64,000 bases of DNA from Phascolarctos cinereus (taxonomy: Eukaryota; Chordata; Mammalia; Diprotodontia; Phascolarctidae), in assembly GCF_002099425.1 (NCBI RefSeq), contig NW_018343969.1:3372001-3436000 (forward strand), in the 5' to 3' direction. The notes under the pieces are model-generated. The model saw nothing but the letters and a program-made list of their open reading frames with translations, was not told where the DNA came from and made no database searches. A program made the translations under genes and the position numbers. Positions 21,135 through 32,530 of the stretch are shown piece by piece; positions within the stretch are counted from its first letter, which is position 1; each line of letters opens with the position of its first letter.

Positions 21135-21152
21135 CATCCCCCTCCATTTTTA
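21135..21152. repeat. target-site duplication, copy at the 5' end of the ORF2-less L1
   Basis: Partner of 18026-18043, matching at 15 of 18 positions. Confidence 0.75.
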
Positions 21153-21784
21153 GAAGCTCATTGATTAGCAGCCCAGTCCCATTTATCTATTTAATATTGG
21201 CTAGCCTTTAAAAGACATATTTCTTCCAAGATATAGCAAAAATAAACATATACACATTTGTTCCAGTACCTCATGGAAATCATCTTTCCTACACTACATT
21301 GGTCTAGAAAGGGTGAAGATATGAAGATCATAACTTAGTTCAGAATCTACATAACATAGACCTACCAAGATCACCAAATTCAAAGACAACACTGCTGCCA
21401 AATGATAACTTTTGCTGGGTTGGGGTTCCAAAGGTTACTACCCAAGATAACTCCTTGTGTGCACTGATTCTGCGTCATCTGCACACTCAAACTCTAGACT
21501 GAGAAGATGCCAATAATCCCTCTGGCTCTTTCAAACTCACAAGGCTACAGGCTCCAATTATTTTCACAAGTTGTTGAGATCCTCTGAGCTTAATGAGCAA
21601 AAGAGTGCATAGGTGAAGCTTGAAGGCCTTTTTGGATGCCTCCGCAGTCAAAGAACCTCATCTTTAATGTATGGTTAGTGGATCAAAGCCAATTATAGAA
21701 TATCTACACATGTTCCACTGTCTATCTCTCCGAGGTACTTCATTACACATCAAAATGGTTCTCCCAGAAGCAGCTCCCTGGCAT
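21153..21784. other. unassigned sequence
   Basis: No recognised repeat or ORF. Confidence 0.4.
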
Positions 21785-21995
21785 CCTGTATATAATGAGA
21801 TGCCATCTAGGTGGCACAATGGATGAAGCACTGGTCTTGGGGTCAGGAAGACCTAAGTCAAATCCAGCTTCAGATATTTACTAATTGTGTGACCCTGGGC
21901 AATTCTCTTAATCTCTATCTCAGTTTTCTCATCTGTAAAATAAGGACGATGGTAACACCTATTTCTCATCATTGTCATGGCACATACTGATCATT
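21785..21995 (+). repeat. tRNA-type SINE, sense
   Basis: Shows 'gccatctaggtggcacaatg', 'ggtcaggaagacctaagtca', 'gtgtgaccctgggcaattct' and 'ctcatctgtaaaataaggac'. It ends at the ATC microsatellite. Confidence 0.75.
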
Positions 21996-22001
21996 CTATA
22001 A

Positions 22002-22067
22002 ATCATCATCATCATCATCATCATCTTCTTCTTCTTCTTCTTCTTCTTCTTCTTCTTCTTCTTCTTT
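22002..22067. repeat. (ATC)n(TTC)n microsatellite
   Basis: Trinucleotide repeats that create an artefactual His/Leu-rich frame. Confidence 0.95.
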
Positions 22068-22889
22068 TATTTCTCCTCCTCCTCCTCTACATCTTTCTTT
22101 TTTTTTTCTCCTCCTCTCTGGGCATTATCTTCCTTCTGGTGGGAACCAATTCGCACTCTTCCCTCTGGGATTTATCCCAAAACCTTTTTATCCCTATTCT
22201 CCCACCAGGGAGGATGCATTGAATGAAGGATGTTGAATTGAAAGCCTCCCATCTGTCTCTCCTCTTGTGTCTTGACCATAGTTGACCCTACTATCTTCTT
22301 TCTTCTCCCTCATTGCCCAAGAAGAATGAAATTATAATATTTCACAGCCAATAATATTTATTTGGTAATTAAGGAATGATAATTTTACCCCAGATATATT
22401 GCCACTTTTTATCCTACTCTCTTCTTGATTTTTCCTCTTATAAATTTTTCTTCTTAAATTATTTTGTCCATTGATATTCTCTGCTTCTTTTATTAACATC
22501 TCTTGATATGAAAAGGGTTTTAAAAAATTTAAAGACTAATACTCATGGCCTCTCAGCCCTATCCATGTAAAATTAAGTATTAATTTTATTAGTTTTTCAT
22601 TGTACTGTGAATGTATTATTTAATCTTCTGTTGATCAGTTTATATGTTGAATACTCCACTAACCCATAAGCCCATTTGAATGAATGACTTTAATTTTCCC
22701 TTTTGCTAAACACTCAATTATTTACCTTAATTATTAAATTCACATTACACATTACACTATTTCTTAAGTATAAACCAATTTTACTTGTTTGGGGTTATAT
22801 CATTTATCAATCTAGTGTTTGATTTCTTTGAAACAAGGACTCCTGTGCTATTCTGATTAATTCTTCTTGAAATAAAAATGCATGTCCCT
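22068..22889. other. unassigned AT-rich sequence
   Basis: No repeat family or gene signature was recognised. Confidence 0.35.
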
Positions 22890-23010
22890 TTTGTATATCA
22901 GCATGGTGAATTGAAAAGACACCTGGATCTGGAGTTGGAGGACCTGAATTCAAATCGCAATTTTGATATTTACTACCTGTTTGAACCTGTGCCACTTAAC
23001 ATCCCAAAAC
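22890..23010 (+). repeat. tRNA-type SINE 5' fragment
   Basis: Reads 'cagcatggtgaattgaaaag', 'gaggacctgaattcaaatcg' and 'ttactacctgtttgaacctg'. The second half is missing. Confidence 0.6.
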
Positions 23011-23124
23011 CACTCTAAGAGCTAGAGTGAGAATAACTGTCAACTAGGTAGCCACCCATTAGTAATCAGTGGAATTTAGAGTTCCTCAAAATATGTTGCT
23101 ACAATTTCACCAGGGATTCCTTCA

Positions 23125-23345
23125 CCTCTCATAGAGTACGGTATCAGAGTATCATGGAAAGAGTTTTGTATTCAGAGATGGAAGACTTGGATTCAAATCC
23201 CATTTCTGCCATCAAAGTACCTGTGTGACCTTGGATAAATTGCTTAATTTCTCTGAGCCCCAATTTCTTCATTTTTAAAGGATAGGGTTATATTTGGTGA
23301 CCGGTAAATTTCCATGCTAGCTCTTATTGTGTGATTCTATATTTT
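23125..23345 (+). repeat. MIR-type SINE, sense
   Basis: Shows 'ttggattcaaatcccatttc', 'ctgtgtgaccttggataaat', 'ctctgagccccaatttcttc' and a terminal 'gctcttattgtgtgattcta'. Nearly full length. Confidence 0.7.
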
Positions 23346-24565
23346 TAAAAAGATTATTTTCCTGTAATATCCTCCCCTGAGATATCAGAGTTAACAATAT
23401 GTACCAAGGCTAAACAGGTCATATCTCTTTGCCTTGACCTGATCCTCACCCTCTACCCATTCCCCCTGACAGTGTTGGCCATTTTCTGTAGTTCATGTCA
23501 TTAGCTATTAATGAATTGGTCAAAGATGTGGCCAGATTTCCTCCTGCTTAAAGCCCATGCTCTCTAAAGATCCATTTTTCAGCTCTTGTTCAAAGCTACA
23601 CAGGAAAAAGATGCACTATTTATAGTACAACCTTGATCATGTTCTCTGGCAGGCTTCTTGTTGGGCTGGCAGGGCACATGCTTCAGTTCCACAATTTCAA
23701 TCCCTAGCAGCCTGAAACTAATTAGTCTAAATGATAAGACTTCACTAATCAATTGTTTAAAAATCCTGGGGGATATCTAATCTCATCATTTTGTTGAGAA
23801 AACAAAAGAATTTAAGATGACAATCTGTTTCCTCACTTAGAGTCAAAAACACATAAAATAATTATTTTAAAGTTCAAAGTAAAGAAATGTTAATCATGTA
23901 ATTAACAAAAACATTGTCTAGGCAAAAGGTTTAATTCAAATAGTTATTTTTATAAGTATTTGCTTTTTATCATTAAAAAATAAATTAAAAGGATGTGATT
24001 GAACATAAATGGACAGTTCAAATAAAAAATGCCTACGCAATGATACATGAAAAAGGAAAAAAGAAGTTATCTCTTTCAGGGAAATTAGTCACATCCTTTA
24101 AGAGGTGCAGGAGAAAAGGCAGCATGAAAAAGAGACTACATAATTTGTACCTTGATGAAAAATAACGTGTATTTTTCAAAGAAATGATCATGATGCAACC
24201 ACACAAATGATACAATGCTGATTAACATTTATTAATGTTTCAGAGATGTTTCCCTCACTCCCAACCTAAATTAATGGAACTATTTACATTGTCTTTGCCC
24301 CTTTATTAGGTGAGAAAGACTTTTTGAGTAAGAGAATCAAGAAAATATGTATACTAGGTAAAAACGATTTTAGACATCTTTATCTAATCAGTCAAAAGTG
24401 CGCACTGAGAAAAGTAAAATCATATGACTAAATGAATTGAGGTTTGTTGAAAGAGTTGGTCACACTTGAAGTGAACAGAGATTTAAATAGAAAAGATATT
24501 AAAATTTTGGACTACTTTGAGGACTCATAACCAGAAGGCATCAAAGGAGGAGGGTAAAATGAACC
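23346..24565. other. unassigned, possibly single-copy sequence
   Basis: A long repeat-free stretch for this window. TAATTA-type motifs occur (for example near 23718 and 23900). No ORF of note. Confidence 0.35.
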
Positions 24566-24569
24566 CAGA

Positions 24570-24650
24570 AGGATTCTTGTCTGAGGTCACACAGGCAATA
24601 AACTTTAGAATCAGAATGCGAATCCAAGTCTTCTGACTCCACAGTGGGTA
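24570..24650 (-). repeat. MIR-type SINE fragment, antisense
   Basis: Reads 'gtctgaggtcacacaggcaa', 'agaatgcgaatccaagtctt' and 'ctgactccacagtgg'. Confidence 0.5.
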
Positions 24651-25554
24651 CTTCTTCTCTCATATCGTGCGGACTCCTGCATTATGTGACACAAATGAGA
24701 CAGTACACGTGGAGTACTTTTTTAACAGCAGCTATTATTTTTCAGCTTTAAAGACTCTTCTTTCTTTTTGGGGTTTAGCTTTGTAAAATAGGAAAGAAAT
24801 CATTCTGTCTCCTGAGGCACAAGAAATACATTTTTTGAACAATGATTGCAAAACTTCTGACAATATCACTCTAATGTTGCCAGCTGTGCAATAGAACAAC
24901 AATGTGCCAAACAAAAATATTTACTAGAAGGAATGTCATGACTAATTTGAAATCACATTTTCTTGAACAAGAAAAAAATGATTAAAATAACAGACAAAAA
25001 TCTCACTTAAACCGAATGGCTTATTATAAGAACCAGGACATTAAGTAATTTCCAAAAGACGTATTTTTATCTGTTCAGTTAAAATAACAGAACATACCTC
25101 TATTACACCATCAAAACTAGAGCTTTCTAGGGCTAGATTGTGGGACTCATTTCAATACATTTCATTCACTCTTACCCTTAAGGAAAATCCAGGATCAGAA
25201 AGATTAAAAGATTGTTCATAGTTCTCTGATAATTTAGCAGACTTCAGAACTTCGGGATTTAAAGGGCCCATATTTTGTCAGTGTAGGTACTGTCCCTAAA
25301 AATAAATGGCCTTCTTAACTGAGTTGCTACAGCCAATACATTCAACATCCCAAGACAAAGCTAACCATAAGCCTCGCCCAACTTTATTTAGCTTGTCTAC
25401 AGATATCATTCCACTGCCAAATTCATAGCCAAAGTCTTCAAGCTTGGTAGGTATTGTCCGAAATAGTTGTCTATTGGAACAGCTTTCAATAAGCTAGGGT
25501 CACCCCCACACCACAAATGAGGATCAGATTAGGCCTTTAATTATGCTTAAACAA
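24651..25554. other. unassigned, possibly single-copy sequence
   Basis: No repeat family or ORF was recognised. Confidence 0.35.
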
Positions 25555-25740
25555 CACTTTCTAACTGAAGCCTTTTCTGGTCCTACCAGGTGCTAGTGCT
25601 TTCATCCAAAAAATTATCTCCAATTTATCTTGTATATTCTTATGCTGACACATGTTGCTTCCCCTGAGAGGATGCATTTTTACAGTAGGGACTGATTCAG
25701 TTTTGTCTTTATGTCCCTGGACCAAGGAAAGGACCTGACT
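25555..25740 (+). repeat. L2 LINE 3' end
   Basis: Contains 'gaagccttttctggtcctac', 'ctccaatttatcttgtatat' and 'cagtagggactgattcagtt'. The final 'aataaatgcttattaattta' follows the microsatellite at 25820-25845. Confidence 0.65.
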
Positions 25741-25744
25741 CTAT

Positions 25745-25751
25745 ATGTGTA

Positions 25752-25792
<41 letters not shown>

Positions 25793-25805
25793 CTATCTAT
25801 CTATC
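25745..25805. repeat. (GT)n(ATCT)n microsatellite
   Basis: About 45 bp of GT followed by four ATCT units, lying within an L2 tail. Confidence 0.95.
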
Positions 25806-26099
25806 CAATATTTACTTATTAATAAATGCTTATTAATTTATTGATGAAAGTATAAACACGTAAGAGTTTTGCCATTCTTTGAATATGTGCTCTCCCTATT
25901 CACCTCCAGACTACTCTCTAGACTTCCTCAACCACGGCCAGCTCTTTATCCTAAAATTAATATAGCCCTGGAATTCACACATTGATATTCCTCCCAGGGG
26001 GCTTTTTTCTCTGATTTGATGGCTGCTCCTAGAACCTCCATTTAAAGAGCTAACCCAAGCCAGTCCTATCTCATTCCTCTCTAGGCTGCACTCCAGACT

Positions 26100-26315
26100 T
26101 TCTTTACTACCCGCCCCCCCCACACACACTGCATACCTTCCTCCACTCCCTTTTAGCTTCCCTTTTTTCTGTTATCTTCTTTCATTAGAATGGAAGTTCC
26201 TTGAGTACAGGGAGCGGTCTTCTTTCTGCTGGTATTTGTATTCCCAGTGTTTAGTATAGTGTGTGGCACATTGCAAAAATTTAGTAAATGTTTTTGATTG
26301 ACTATTGTTGTTGCT
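26100..26315 (+). repeat. L2 LINE 3' end
   Basis: Shows 'ggaagttccttgagtacagg', 'tatttgtattcccagtgttt', 'agtgtgtggcacattgcaaa' and 'ttagtaaatgtttttgattg'. Confidence 0.7.
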
Positions 26316-26679
26316 CTGGGGCTACCTTACAGGTTAAACCACCTTCCTGGAAATATTTGTTTTGTTTTTGAAAGAGCCCAAAAGCTCTCTGAGTGTACTG
26401 ACTTTTATTCTGTAAGTGTCAGTATATTTAAAAAAAAATAAAACAGGATTCATTTTTCAATGTAACTACTTCTTTCTGTCAGGCAATTTTTTTTGAGGTT
26501 AGCATGCTTAGCAACATAAGAATTTTCACATAGATCAGTTATAGAACTTACAACATTTTTGGTGATCTGGAAAAGGCAACGGGTAGTTGACATTTAACTT
26601 GGGACCCAGATTAGCAGCACCGTGGAATGACTTAAACTAAAGCCAGAAAAACTCAAGGAAATATACTTCTACATGATGC
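26316..26679. other. unassigned AT-rich sequence
   Basis: No recognised family or ORF. Confidence 0.35.
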
Positions 26680-26726
26680 TTTTCCTTACCTCCCAATGCC
26701 AGGTACTAGTGGCCTCCTCACTCCAC
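26680..26726 (+). repeat. L2 LINE 3' region, part 1
   Basis: 'gatgcttttccttacctccc' and 'gccaggtactagtggcctcc' fit L2 upstream of the SINE. The relic continues at 26973. Confidence 0.45.
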
Positions 26727-26727
26727 C

Positions 26728-26972
26728 CCTGCACACATTAATGATGATGATGATGATAGTCAACATTTACAAAGTACTTATTATGTGTCAGCTATTGTAC
26801 TAAGCACTTAACAATTACATTATTTGAGCCTCACAACTATTTATAGATGTGGAAACTGAGACAAATAGAGGTTAAGTGACTTACCCATGATCACACAGCT
26901 GTTGAGTGTATGAGGCTTCATTTGAACTCAAGTCCTCCTGACTCCAGGCTTGGTACTCTATCCATTGTTGCC
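26728..26972 (-). repeat. SINE inserted in an L2 relic, antisense
   Basis: Shows 'tttacaaagtacttattatg', 'gtggaaactgagacaaatag', 'gatcacacagctgttgagtg' and 'ggtactctatccattgttgc', complete in antisense. Confidence 0.75.
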
Positions 26973-27140
26973 CTAATTACCTTGTATTTATTTTGTACAA
27001 TCATACATGTCTCCTCCTCTAATAAAACATCTCCCGCAGCAGACCATAAGCTCTTTGTGGACAGGGATGGTTTCATTTTTGTTCTATATTCCAAGCAGCT
27101 AACCAGTTTCTGGGATATAATAGCTTAGTGATTGATGGAT
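26973..27140 (+). repeat. L2 LINE 3' end, part 2
   Basis: Contains 'attaccttgtatttattttg', 'ccataagctctttgtggaca' and 'ccagtttctgggatataata', which continues the L2 3' end broken by the SINE. Confidence 0.65.
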
Positions 27141-27843
27141 TGGTTGCTATTTCTCTCTTTTTGATGGAGAGGTGGTGGATCTATAGGTAATTCAATGTTT
27201 TGTATGCTGTCAGGTACAATCACTTTATTGGCCAGTTTTGTCTAACTGCTCAATGAGGTGGCTTTGATGAGGGTATTTGTGGGAAAGAGGAATTTGAGGG
27301 GGGACTATGGTATATGAAGAAATGGATGTGCTATTAAAAAAACAAAAGATATAATATAACTTTTAAATAGCAAATAAAAACACTGGGGCCTTTTTCCCCC
27401 CATAGTTTTCTTTTCCCCAGAATTACCAACCAGTCATATGGCACAGACTCCACAGTTACAATTTCAGGTTTTAGTGTACTAACCAGGCAGAAAATAGCCT
27501 AAACTTTAACATTTCCACAATGTAATTCAGTTTTGCTGGTTCTGACTAGGCTTCAATAACTTCCAAAATAGTTGGAGGCAGGAGGCTCTTACCACAGGGC
27601 GTTTCTTGACCTAAACTATTTTATGGTTAAGTAGTAATACAATGCTTGCCAGGAAGAATTAGCCTTACTATTGAGTTAGATATGGTAACATAAGCAAGCC
27701 TACTTCTAGAATAGAGGAAAATAAAAAGATTGATGAATCGGGGTCCTGATTATGACCATTTATTTCCTTAAATAGAAACCCATGTCATTGTAGTCTGTGG
27801 GTAAAAGTATGGCTGAGAATATTGACAGATATTTCCTTGTTAT
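27141..27843. other. unassigned sequence
   Basis: No recognised repeat or ORF. Confidence 0.35.
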
Positions 27844-27852
27844 GAAATAATG

Positions 27853-28018
27853 GAGGGGAAGCTAGGTGGCGCAGTGGATACAGCACCGGCCCTGAAGTCA
27901 GGAGGACCTGAGTTCAAATCCGGCCTCAGACCAAACACTTGACACTTACTAGCTGTGTGACCCTGGGCAAGTCACTTAACCCCAATTGCCAAAAAACAAA
28001 CAAACAAACAAACAAAAA
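27853..28018 (+). mobile_element. short tRNA-derived SINE, near consensus, with target duplication
   Basis: Contains 'gctaggtggcgcagtggata' (A-box-like), 'gagttcaaatccggcctcag' (B-box-like), 'cactagctgtgtgaccctgg'-type core and a (CAAA)n tail. 'gaaataatgg' occurs at 27844-27853 and 28019-28028. It is one of the youngest-looking SINEs here. Confidence 0.9.
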
Positions 28019-28028
28019 GAAATAATGG

Positions 28029-28565
28029 GCCAGGAAATTCAAATATACCTGTGTAATCCATAGAAATCATCATTTACTAATTACTGATAATGGCTTTAAT
28101 GAACATAGGATAGTTTAACTACAACAAATCCTACAAAATAAAACTATAAAAAAGGCCTACTTAACTGAATGAACCACAGATAGTGAATGTCCTTAAAAGG
28201 TAACAGTCAGAACAGTATCTCTGAAGTTAATGATCTAAATCCATTAATTCAATATTGGGTTTCATATGGCAGCCATTTTCTTTGTATTTGGGGGGCTTTT
28301 ATGGGCTTTAGCTTCAGCCACTCTAAGTCTTGAACAGGAGGCTTCTGAGAACTCATGAAACCTCCTTGAAGGTATGTTTTTAAGTAAAACAATGCAGAAC
28401 AAGGGTTTAAGAATCTATTGATATTGTTATATGTACATATCATTTTCATTTTTACATTAAAAATATGAAAAGTGCAGGATCTCCCCTTAGAGAAACAGTT
28501 AATGAGGCCGATAACTTGTTACCAAGGGTGAGAGAGAATTCTTAAGTGAAGATAAGAAGTATTCT
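28029..28565. other. unassigned sequence
   Basis: No recognised repeat or ORF beyond a 66-codon minus-strand frame without motif. Confidence 0.35.
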
Positions 28566-28569
28566 GCCT

Positions 28570-28660
28570 CTAGTCAGTCAACCAACATGTATTAAATGGT
28601 TACTATGTGCCCGGCACTATGCTAAATGTTGGGGACACAAAAAATGAAAAATAAGTGGCT
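28570..28660 (+). repeat. ancient interspersed repeat fragment
   Basis: 'caaccaacatgtattaaatg' and 'gttactatgtgcccggcact' followed by 'gttggggacacaaaa' match the same ancient repeat as 7195-7335. Confidence 0.5.
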
Positions 28661-28734
28661 TTCAATTTTGTCTGTTAACTTACTTAGCCTACAGTTGTAG
28701 TTAGGAAAAGTCCTAGCAGAGATCACAAGTACAG

Positions 28735-28885
28735 AAACACAGACCCATTTAGTGAGACCTTAAGCAAATCATTTAATTTTCCCGAGCCTCAGTTTCCTCA
28801 TATGTAAAAGGATGATTGAACTAGGTAACTTCTAAGTTCCCTTCAAAATACAAAGCCTATGATGCTATGATTCTGTGAGAGTCAA
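28735..28885 (+). repeat. MIR-type SINE, sense, 3' part
   Basis: Shows 'gagcctcagtttcctcatat', 'aaggatgattgaactaggta' and 'gcctatgatgctatgattct'. Confidence 0.65.
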
Positions 28886-29344
28886 AACTTCCCCAAAGCA
28901 GGAAATAACATAGATCCAGACCAACGCTAACAGATGAACTTGATAGCTTAGATTGGTTTGTGGAAAACCAAGTCAGGATTCAGAGGAGATAATTAGAGAA
29001 AAAAGTTGAGTCTGAGGGGAAGAGCTAAGTTACAGTCACACAAGGATAGGGAGGATGGTAGGGCAGAAAGAAAAAAGTAGCTACCTTTCTCCTCACCATT
29101 ACCCTACCACCTATTTGCAAATATTTTTTTCCTATTTAGTTATAAGCTGTTTTATTTACCTGTATAGCAACATCCCTCCCTCCCCTCAACTCCACTCCAT
29201 ACTTAGAGTAATGGATACAGTAGGAAATCAATTTATGTTAACTCTTCTTGTTGTTTATCTTTCATAGCAGAGAAGGTATAGCAAGAAGAGTAGGTAGAAA
29301 GATCAGGCAAATGAAAGAAAAGCAAGGGTTAAGTAAAGAGTAAC
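28886..29344. other. unassigned sequence
   Basis: No recognised repeat. A 70-codon frame at 29055-29267 has no motif. Confidence 0.35.
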
Positions 29345-29540
29345 CATTTGGTAGAGTATTGCAGACAAACCACTGGACTGGGTGTTAGGGAAGCCAGGTC
29401 TAAAGGCAAATTGCTACTTAGAAGCTGGGTAATCTGTGTAAGTGACAAGCCATCTAGGCGTCAGTTTGCTCATCTGTAAAATGATAGTGGTTATATTAAA
29501 TGATTTCCCATGTCTCTTTGAATTCTATGAACCTAAGTGA
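29345..29540 (+). repeat. MIR-type SINE, sense
   Basis: Shows 'aaaccactggactgggtgtt', 'aatctgtgtaagtgacaagc', 'gtttgctcatctgtaaaatg' and 'tctctttgaattctatgaac'. Confidence 0.65.
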
Positions 29541-30012
29541 GTAAAACACAGACAACAGCAAGGACGCTTGGCTTTCCTCCGTTCTCTACAGAATTACTGC
29601 AGAATTACTCCCATACCTTTTGCTATTTCCTTATTTGAATCCCTTTTCCTTTTTGGAGAAAAACAAACAAACCAACAACATGTAATAACATAGACAGCCT
29701 TTGGTGTGATACAGCTTTGAAGGTGGTGGGGAAGGGCCTCTGCCCTCTTCAAATGCTTTCCCCTAAAAGATCCTTAATGTCTGTAATTCCTTGAACAGGG
29801 GCTGAATCCTTTCCACAGTTAGAGCAAAGACTTCAAAGGCAGATATACCCCAGAGATATACCCCAAACGTAGTCTTATATTCACATTAAAGAATTAGAAA
29901 CTAACATCAAGTGCTTTCCTGAAGGCAAGCTTTGATAGGAGAGGAGGGAAAACAGCAGCAAGGCACAAAGAGAGCAAGGTAGATGCTTCTGAAAGAGGGG
30001 GAAGGCAAAAAA

Positions 30013-30016
<4 letters not shown>
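29541..30016. other. unassigned sequence
   Basis: No recognised repeat or ORF apart from frames driven by the adjoining GA tract. Confidence 0.35.
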
Positions 30017-30105
<89 letters not shown>

Positions 30106-30129
30106 TGTGTGTTGTGTGTGCATATGTGT
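30017..30129. repeat. (GA)n microsatellite with short GT tail
   Basis: 86 bp of uninterrupted GA (30017-30102) followed by GT-rich sequence. Leu/Ser-repeat frames on the minus strand are artefacts. Confidence 0.95.
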
Positions 30130-31190
30130 GAGGGGGTTTGAAGGGATAAATTAATGAATGACAAGCTTTGCTTAATTCCTAATTTTGCCCAAGGCCAGCC
30201 TTACTAAAGACTAGAGTCTGTAGAACTGGCAAACGGCAAAGAAGTAAACTGAGCATCTCTCTGGGTCCCCTTGAATCTTTGCTCATTGGTGGACTAGAGA
30301 GTGTTTCGTAAAGTGTGCCGAGTTAAGGTACAAATACAAAGTAAAGACCAGTTATGAGAGATAATGTCCTGTGGGCCTCACTTCGTGTTTCCCTTCCTCT
30401 CTTTTCCTGGCAATTATCTGACTGTGTCTCTTTGCCTCACAAAGACACTCACCTTGACACTTTGACAAAGATCCCCTAAATCTGCGCCAATGTGCAGGTC
30501 TTTACAGGAGCAGAAGAGGAGAGCTAGAAGCAGGAACATCCACATATGGGAAATATGTACATTTTTCTCTTACCCCTGAAAGAGTTTTTCTCCTAATACA
30601 GGTTGACTGAGAGATCTGCCTGTCTGTGGAAGCTACTTCTTAGATCTGCCCTTGGGCCTGTCGGCAGCTGCAGGTGATTTGAGACCTTCAGCCATTTGCT
30701 CACAGGAAGCTTAAGGGAATCTAATCCAAACTGGGCCAGTTCCCCTGATGACCAAACATAACACGGTACAAATATGCTTCAAGAGAATATTTTAAAATAG
30801 TACCATTGAGCATTATTTTTGCAAAACCTCACTTAATTTCTTCCTTATTCTGCCTTGTGATGCCAGAATAGGACAATGAAAACAGTGAGCCTTTAAAAAA
30901 ATTATATCTGTGAGAGCTGTTTTAAGGAGAATCATTTATATTAAGCAATTAAGATTTTCAGGAGTAGATTTTCTGGCTTGAGGTTTAGACTACTATAGCA
31001 TCTCTTCTAACCTTGGAAAACTATAGGAAATATTTTATTCATAATTCTAAATAATCTATAAGTGATTAGCAAATTATTTATATTATCAATGTTATATGTT
31101 GTAAGTCTGTAAGCTTATTTTTGGCAGAAATGTAATTATTCACAGGCATTGCACATGGCTTGTGCTTTCTACATCAAGGTAGGATCTAAA
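30130..31190. other. unassigned, possibly single-copy sequence
   Basis: About 1 kb with no repeat signature and no ORF. It contains 'gagccttt'- and TAATTT-type AT motifs. It could be conserved non-coding DNA, but only an alignment could show that. Confidence 0.35.
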
Positions 31191-31214
31191 TAAAATATCA
31201 CTCCTGGCTTGTGT

Positions 31215-31440
31215 TTACATTATTTTTAGCATAGAAGATATGGGTTCAAGTTTGGTCTCTGATATATGCTATGTGTCCTTTCACAAGTCAATTAAATTCT
31301 CAGTGCTCTAGGCAACTTGATAAGGCCATCAGTTGCAGAGAAAAAATGCAAATCTGCTTTGGTAGAGGAAGTTTCCTAACCTAGAAGTTCCCTACACTAA
31401 TAAAACCACAGATCTACTCCTTATTCTCATTTTCCCCTCA
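31215..31440 (+). repeat. tRNA-type SINE with 'gtttcct' tail module
   Basis: Shows 'gaagatatgggttcaagttt', 'gctctaggcaacttgataag', 'ggtagaggaagtttcctaac' and 'tagaagttccctacactaat'. Same family as 15650 and 60928. Confidence 0.7.
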
Positions 31441-32090
31441 CTTATTTACCATATACTCACTTTGAGAATAAAATCAATAAAAATGAGGCACCAGAAACAG
31501 GAGAACATCTGTTCCTCTCTACCTCACTCTCTATGCTTTTTTTCTGTGCAAAAAGTGTTTAAGCCCCACAATTTAAATGTTAAAGGAAAGGAAATCCCTA
31601 ATACAAACACCAATTTCCATTTATTTTCGTAGTATCTCCCCTCTCTTAGCACTTCACTCTTGGTGACACTTTTCAAGAACAAGGGATAGCTCAAAAAAAA
31701 AGAAAAGAAAAAATTGTTGAAATGATACTAATTTCGCCACTCTTTGCCACATAGTTCAGATGCATCACTGTTCCTTTCAACATACAGAAAATCATTTCTG
31801 ACATTTATTTTGATTGCAAAGGTTGGGAACTGACAAGGATCAAGATATTAGATAACACTCTTCTCTCTCCTTCCTCTCATTTATTTTAGAGTGAGAATAT
31901 CTGAATAAAAGGTGGAAATTGCAACAAATATGGTATTGTACTTTACAATGCCTATTACAGATATCACTTTATAAATATTTATAAATGTAAATATCTCTTT
32001 ATACGTAAATACATATTTCTAAATAAAAAATTATTATGTTAGATGCATTAAGATAATTAAAAGGGAAGAGAACTGAACTTGCAGTTAAAT
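31441..32090. other. unassigned AT-rich sequence
   Basis: No recognised repeat or ORF. AT-rich direct-repeat-like text at 31960-32030 (ataaatattta...). Confidence 0.35.
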
Positions 32091-32102
32091 GACAGGTTCA
32101 AT

Positions 32103-32353
32103 GAATGGCTAGGTGGCATTGTAGACAGTGTGTCAGGCCTAAAGTCAGGAAGAACTCTCTTTGCCAGTTCAAATCTGTCCTTAGACACTAGCCACGTGAC
32201 CCAAGGCAAGTCACTTAACCCTTTTTGCCTTAGTTCCTCATCTGTAACATGAGCTGGAGAAGGAAATGGCAAACTACTCCAGTATCTTTGCCAAGAAAAC
32301 CCCTTCTGGGGTCACAAAGAATGGGAAGCAACTGAAAAATGACTCAACAACAA
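32103..32353 (+). mobile_element. marsupial tRNA-derived SINE, long form, with exact target duplication
   Basis: Runs from 'gaatggctaggtggcattgt' through 'caaggcaagtcacttaaccc' and 'gagctggagaaggaaatggc' to 'ctgaaaaatgactcaacaac'. 'gacaggttcaat' flanks it exactly (32091-32102 and 32354-32365). Confidence 0.9.
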
Positions 32354-32369
32354 GACAGGTTCAATATAA

Positions 32370-32530
32370 GCTCTTCCATTAATTCACTGTGTAACTTTGG
32401 ACAAATTGCTTAATTTCTGAGGAAACTGAGGAATAGAATAGTTAAATGATTTGCCTAAGGTCACACGGCTATAAGTGGTAGACTTGAAAATTGAGGGCTT
32501 TGATTCCTAAACAGTCATAGTTATATTTAT
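32370..32530. repeat. MIR-type SINE fragments
   Basis: A sense head ('cactgtgtaactttggacaa') is joined to an antisense core ('gaggaaactgaggaatagaa', 'gcctaaggtcacacggctat'). This suggests two old SINE pieces end to end. Confidence 0.55.

Noticed and set aside
21977-22222. 81-codon frame with His and Leu runs
   Set aside because: Arises from the (ATC)n(TTC)n microsatellite.
25745-25805. CRISPR-like array or minisatellite with spacers
   Set aside because: Simple GT and ATCT repeats without unique spacers. No direct-repeat/spacer pattern occurs anywhere in the window.
29881-30164. Minus-strand Leu/Ser-repeat frames
   Set aside because: Arise from the 86-bp GA tract.
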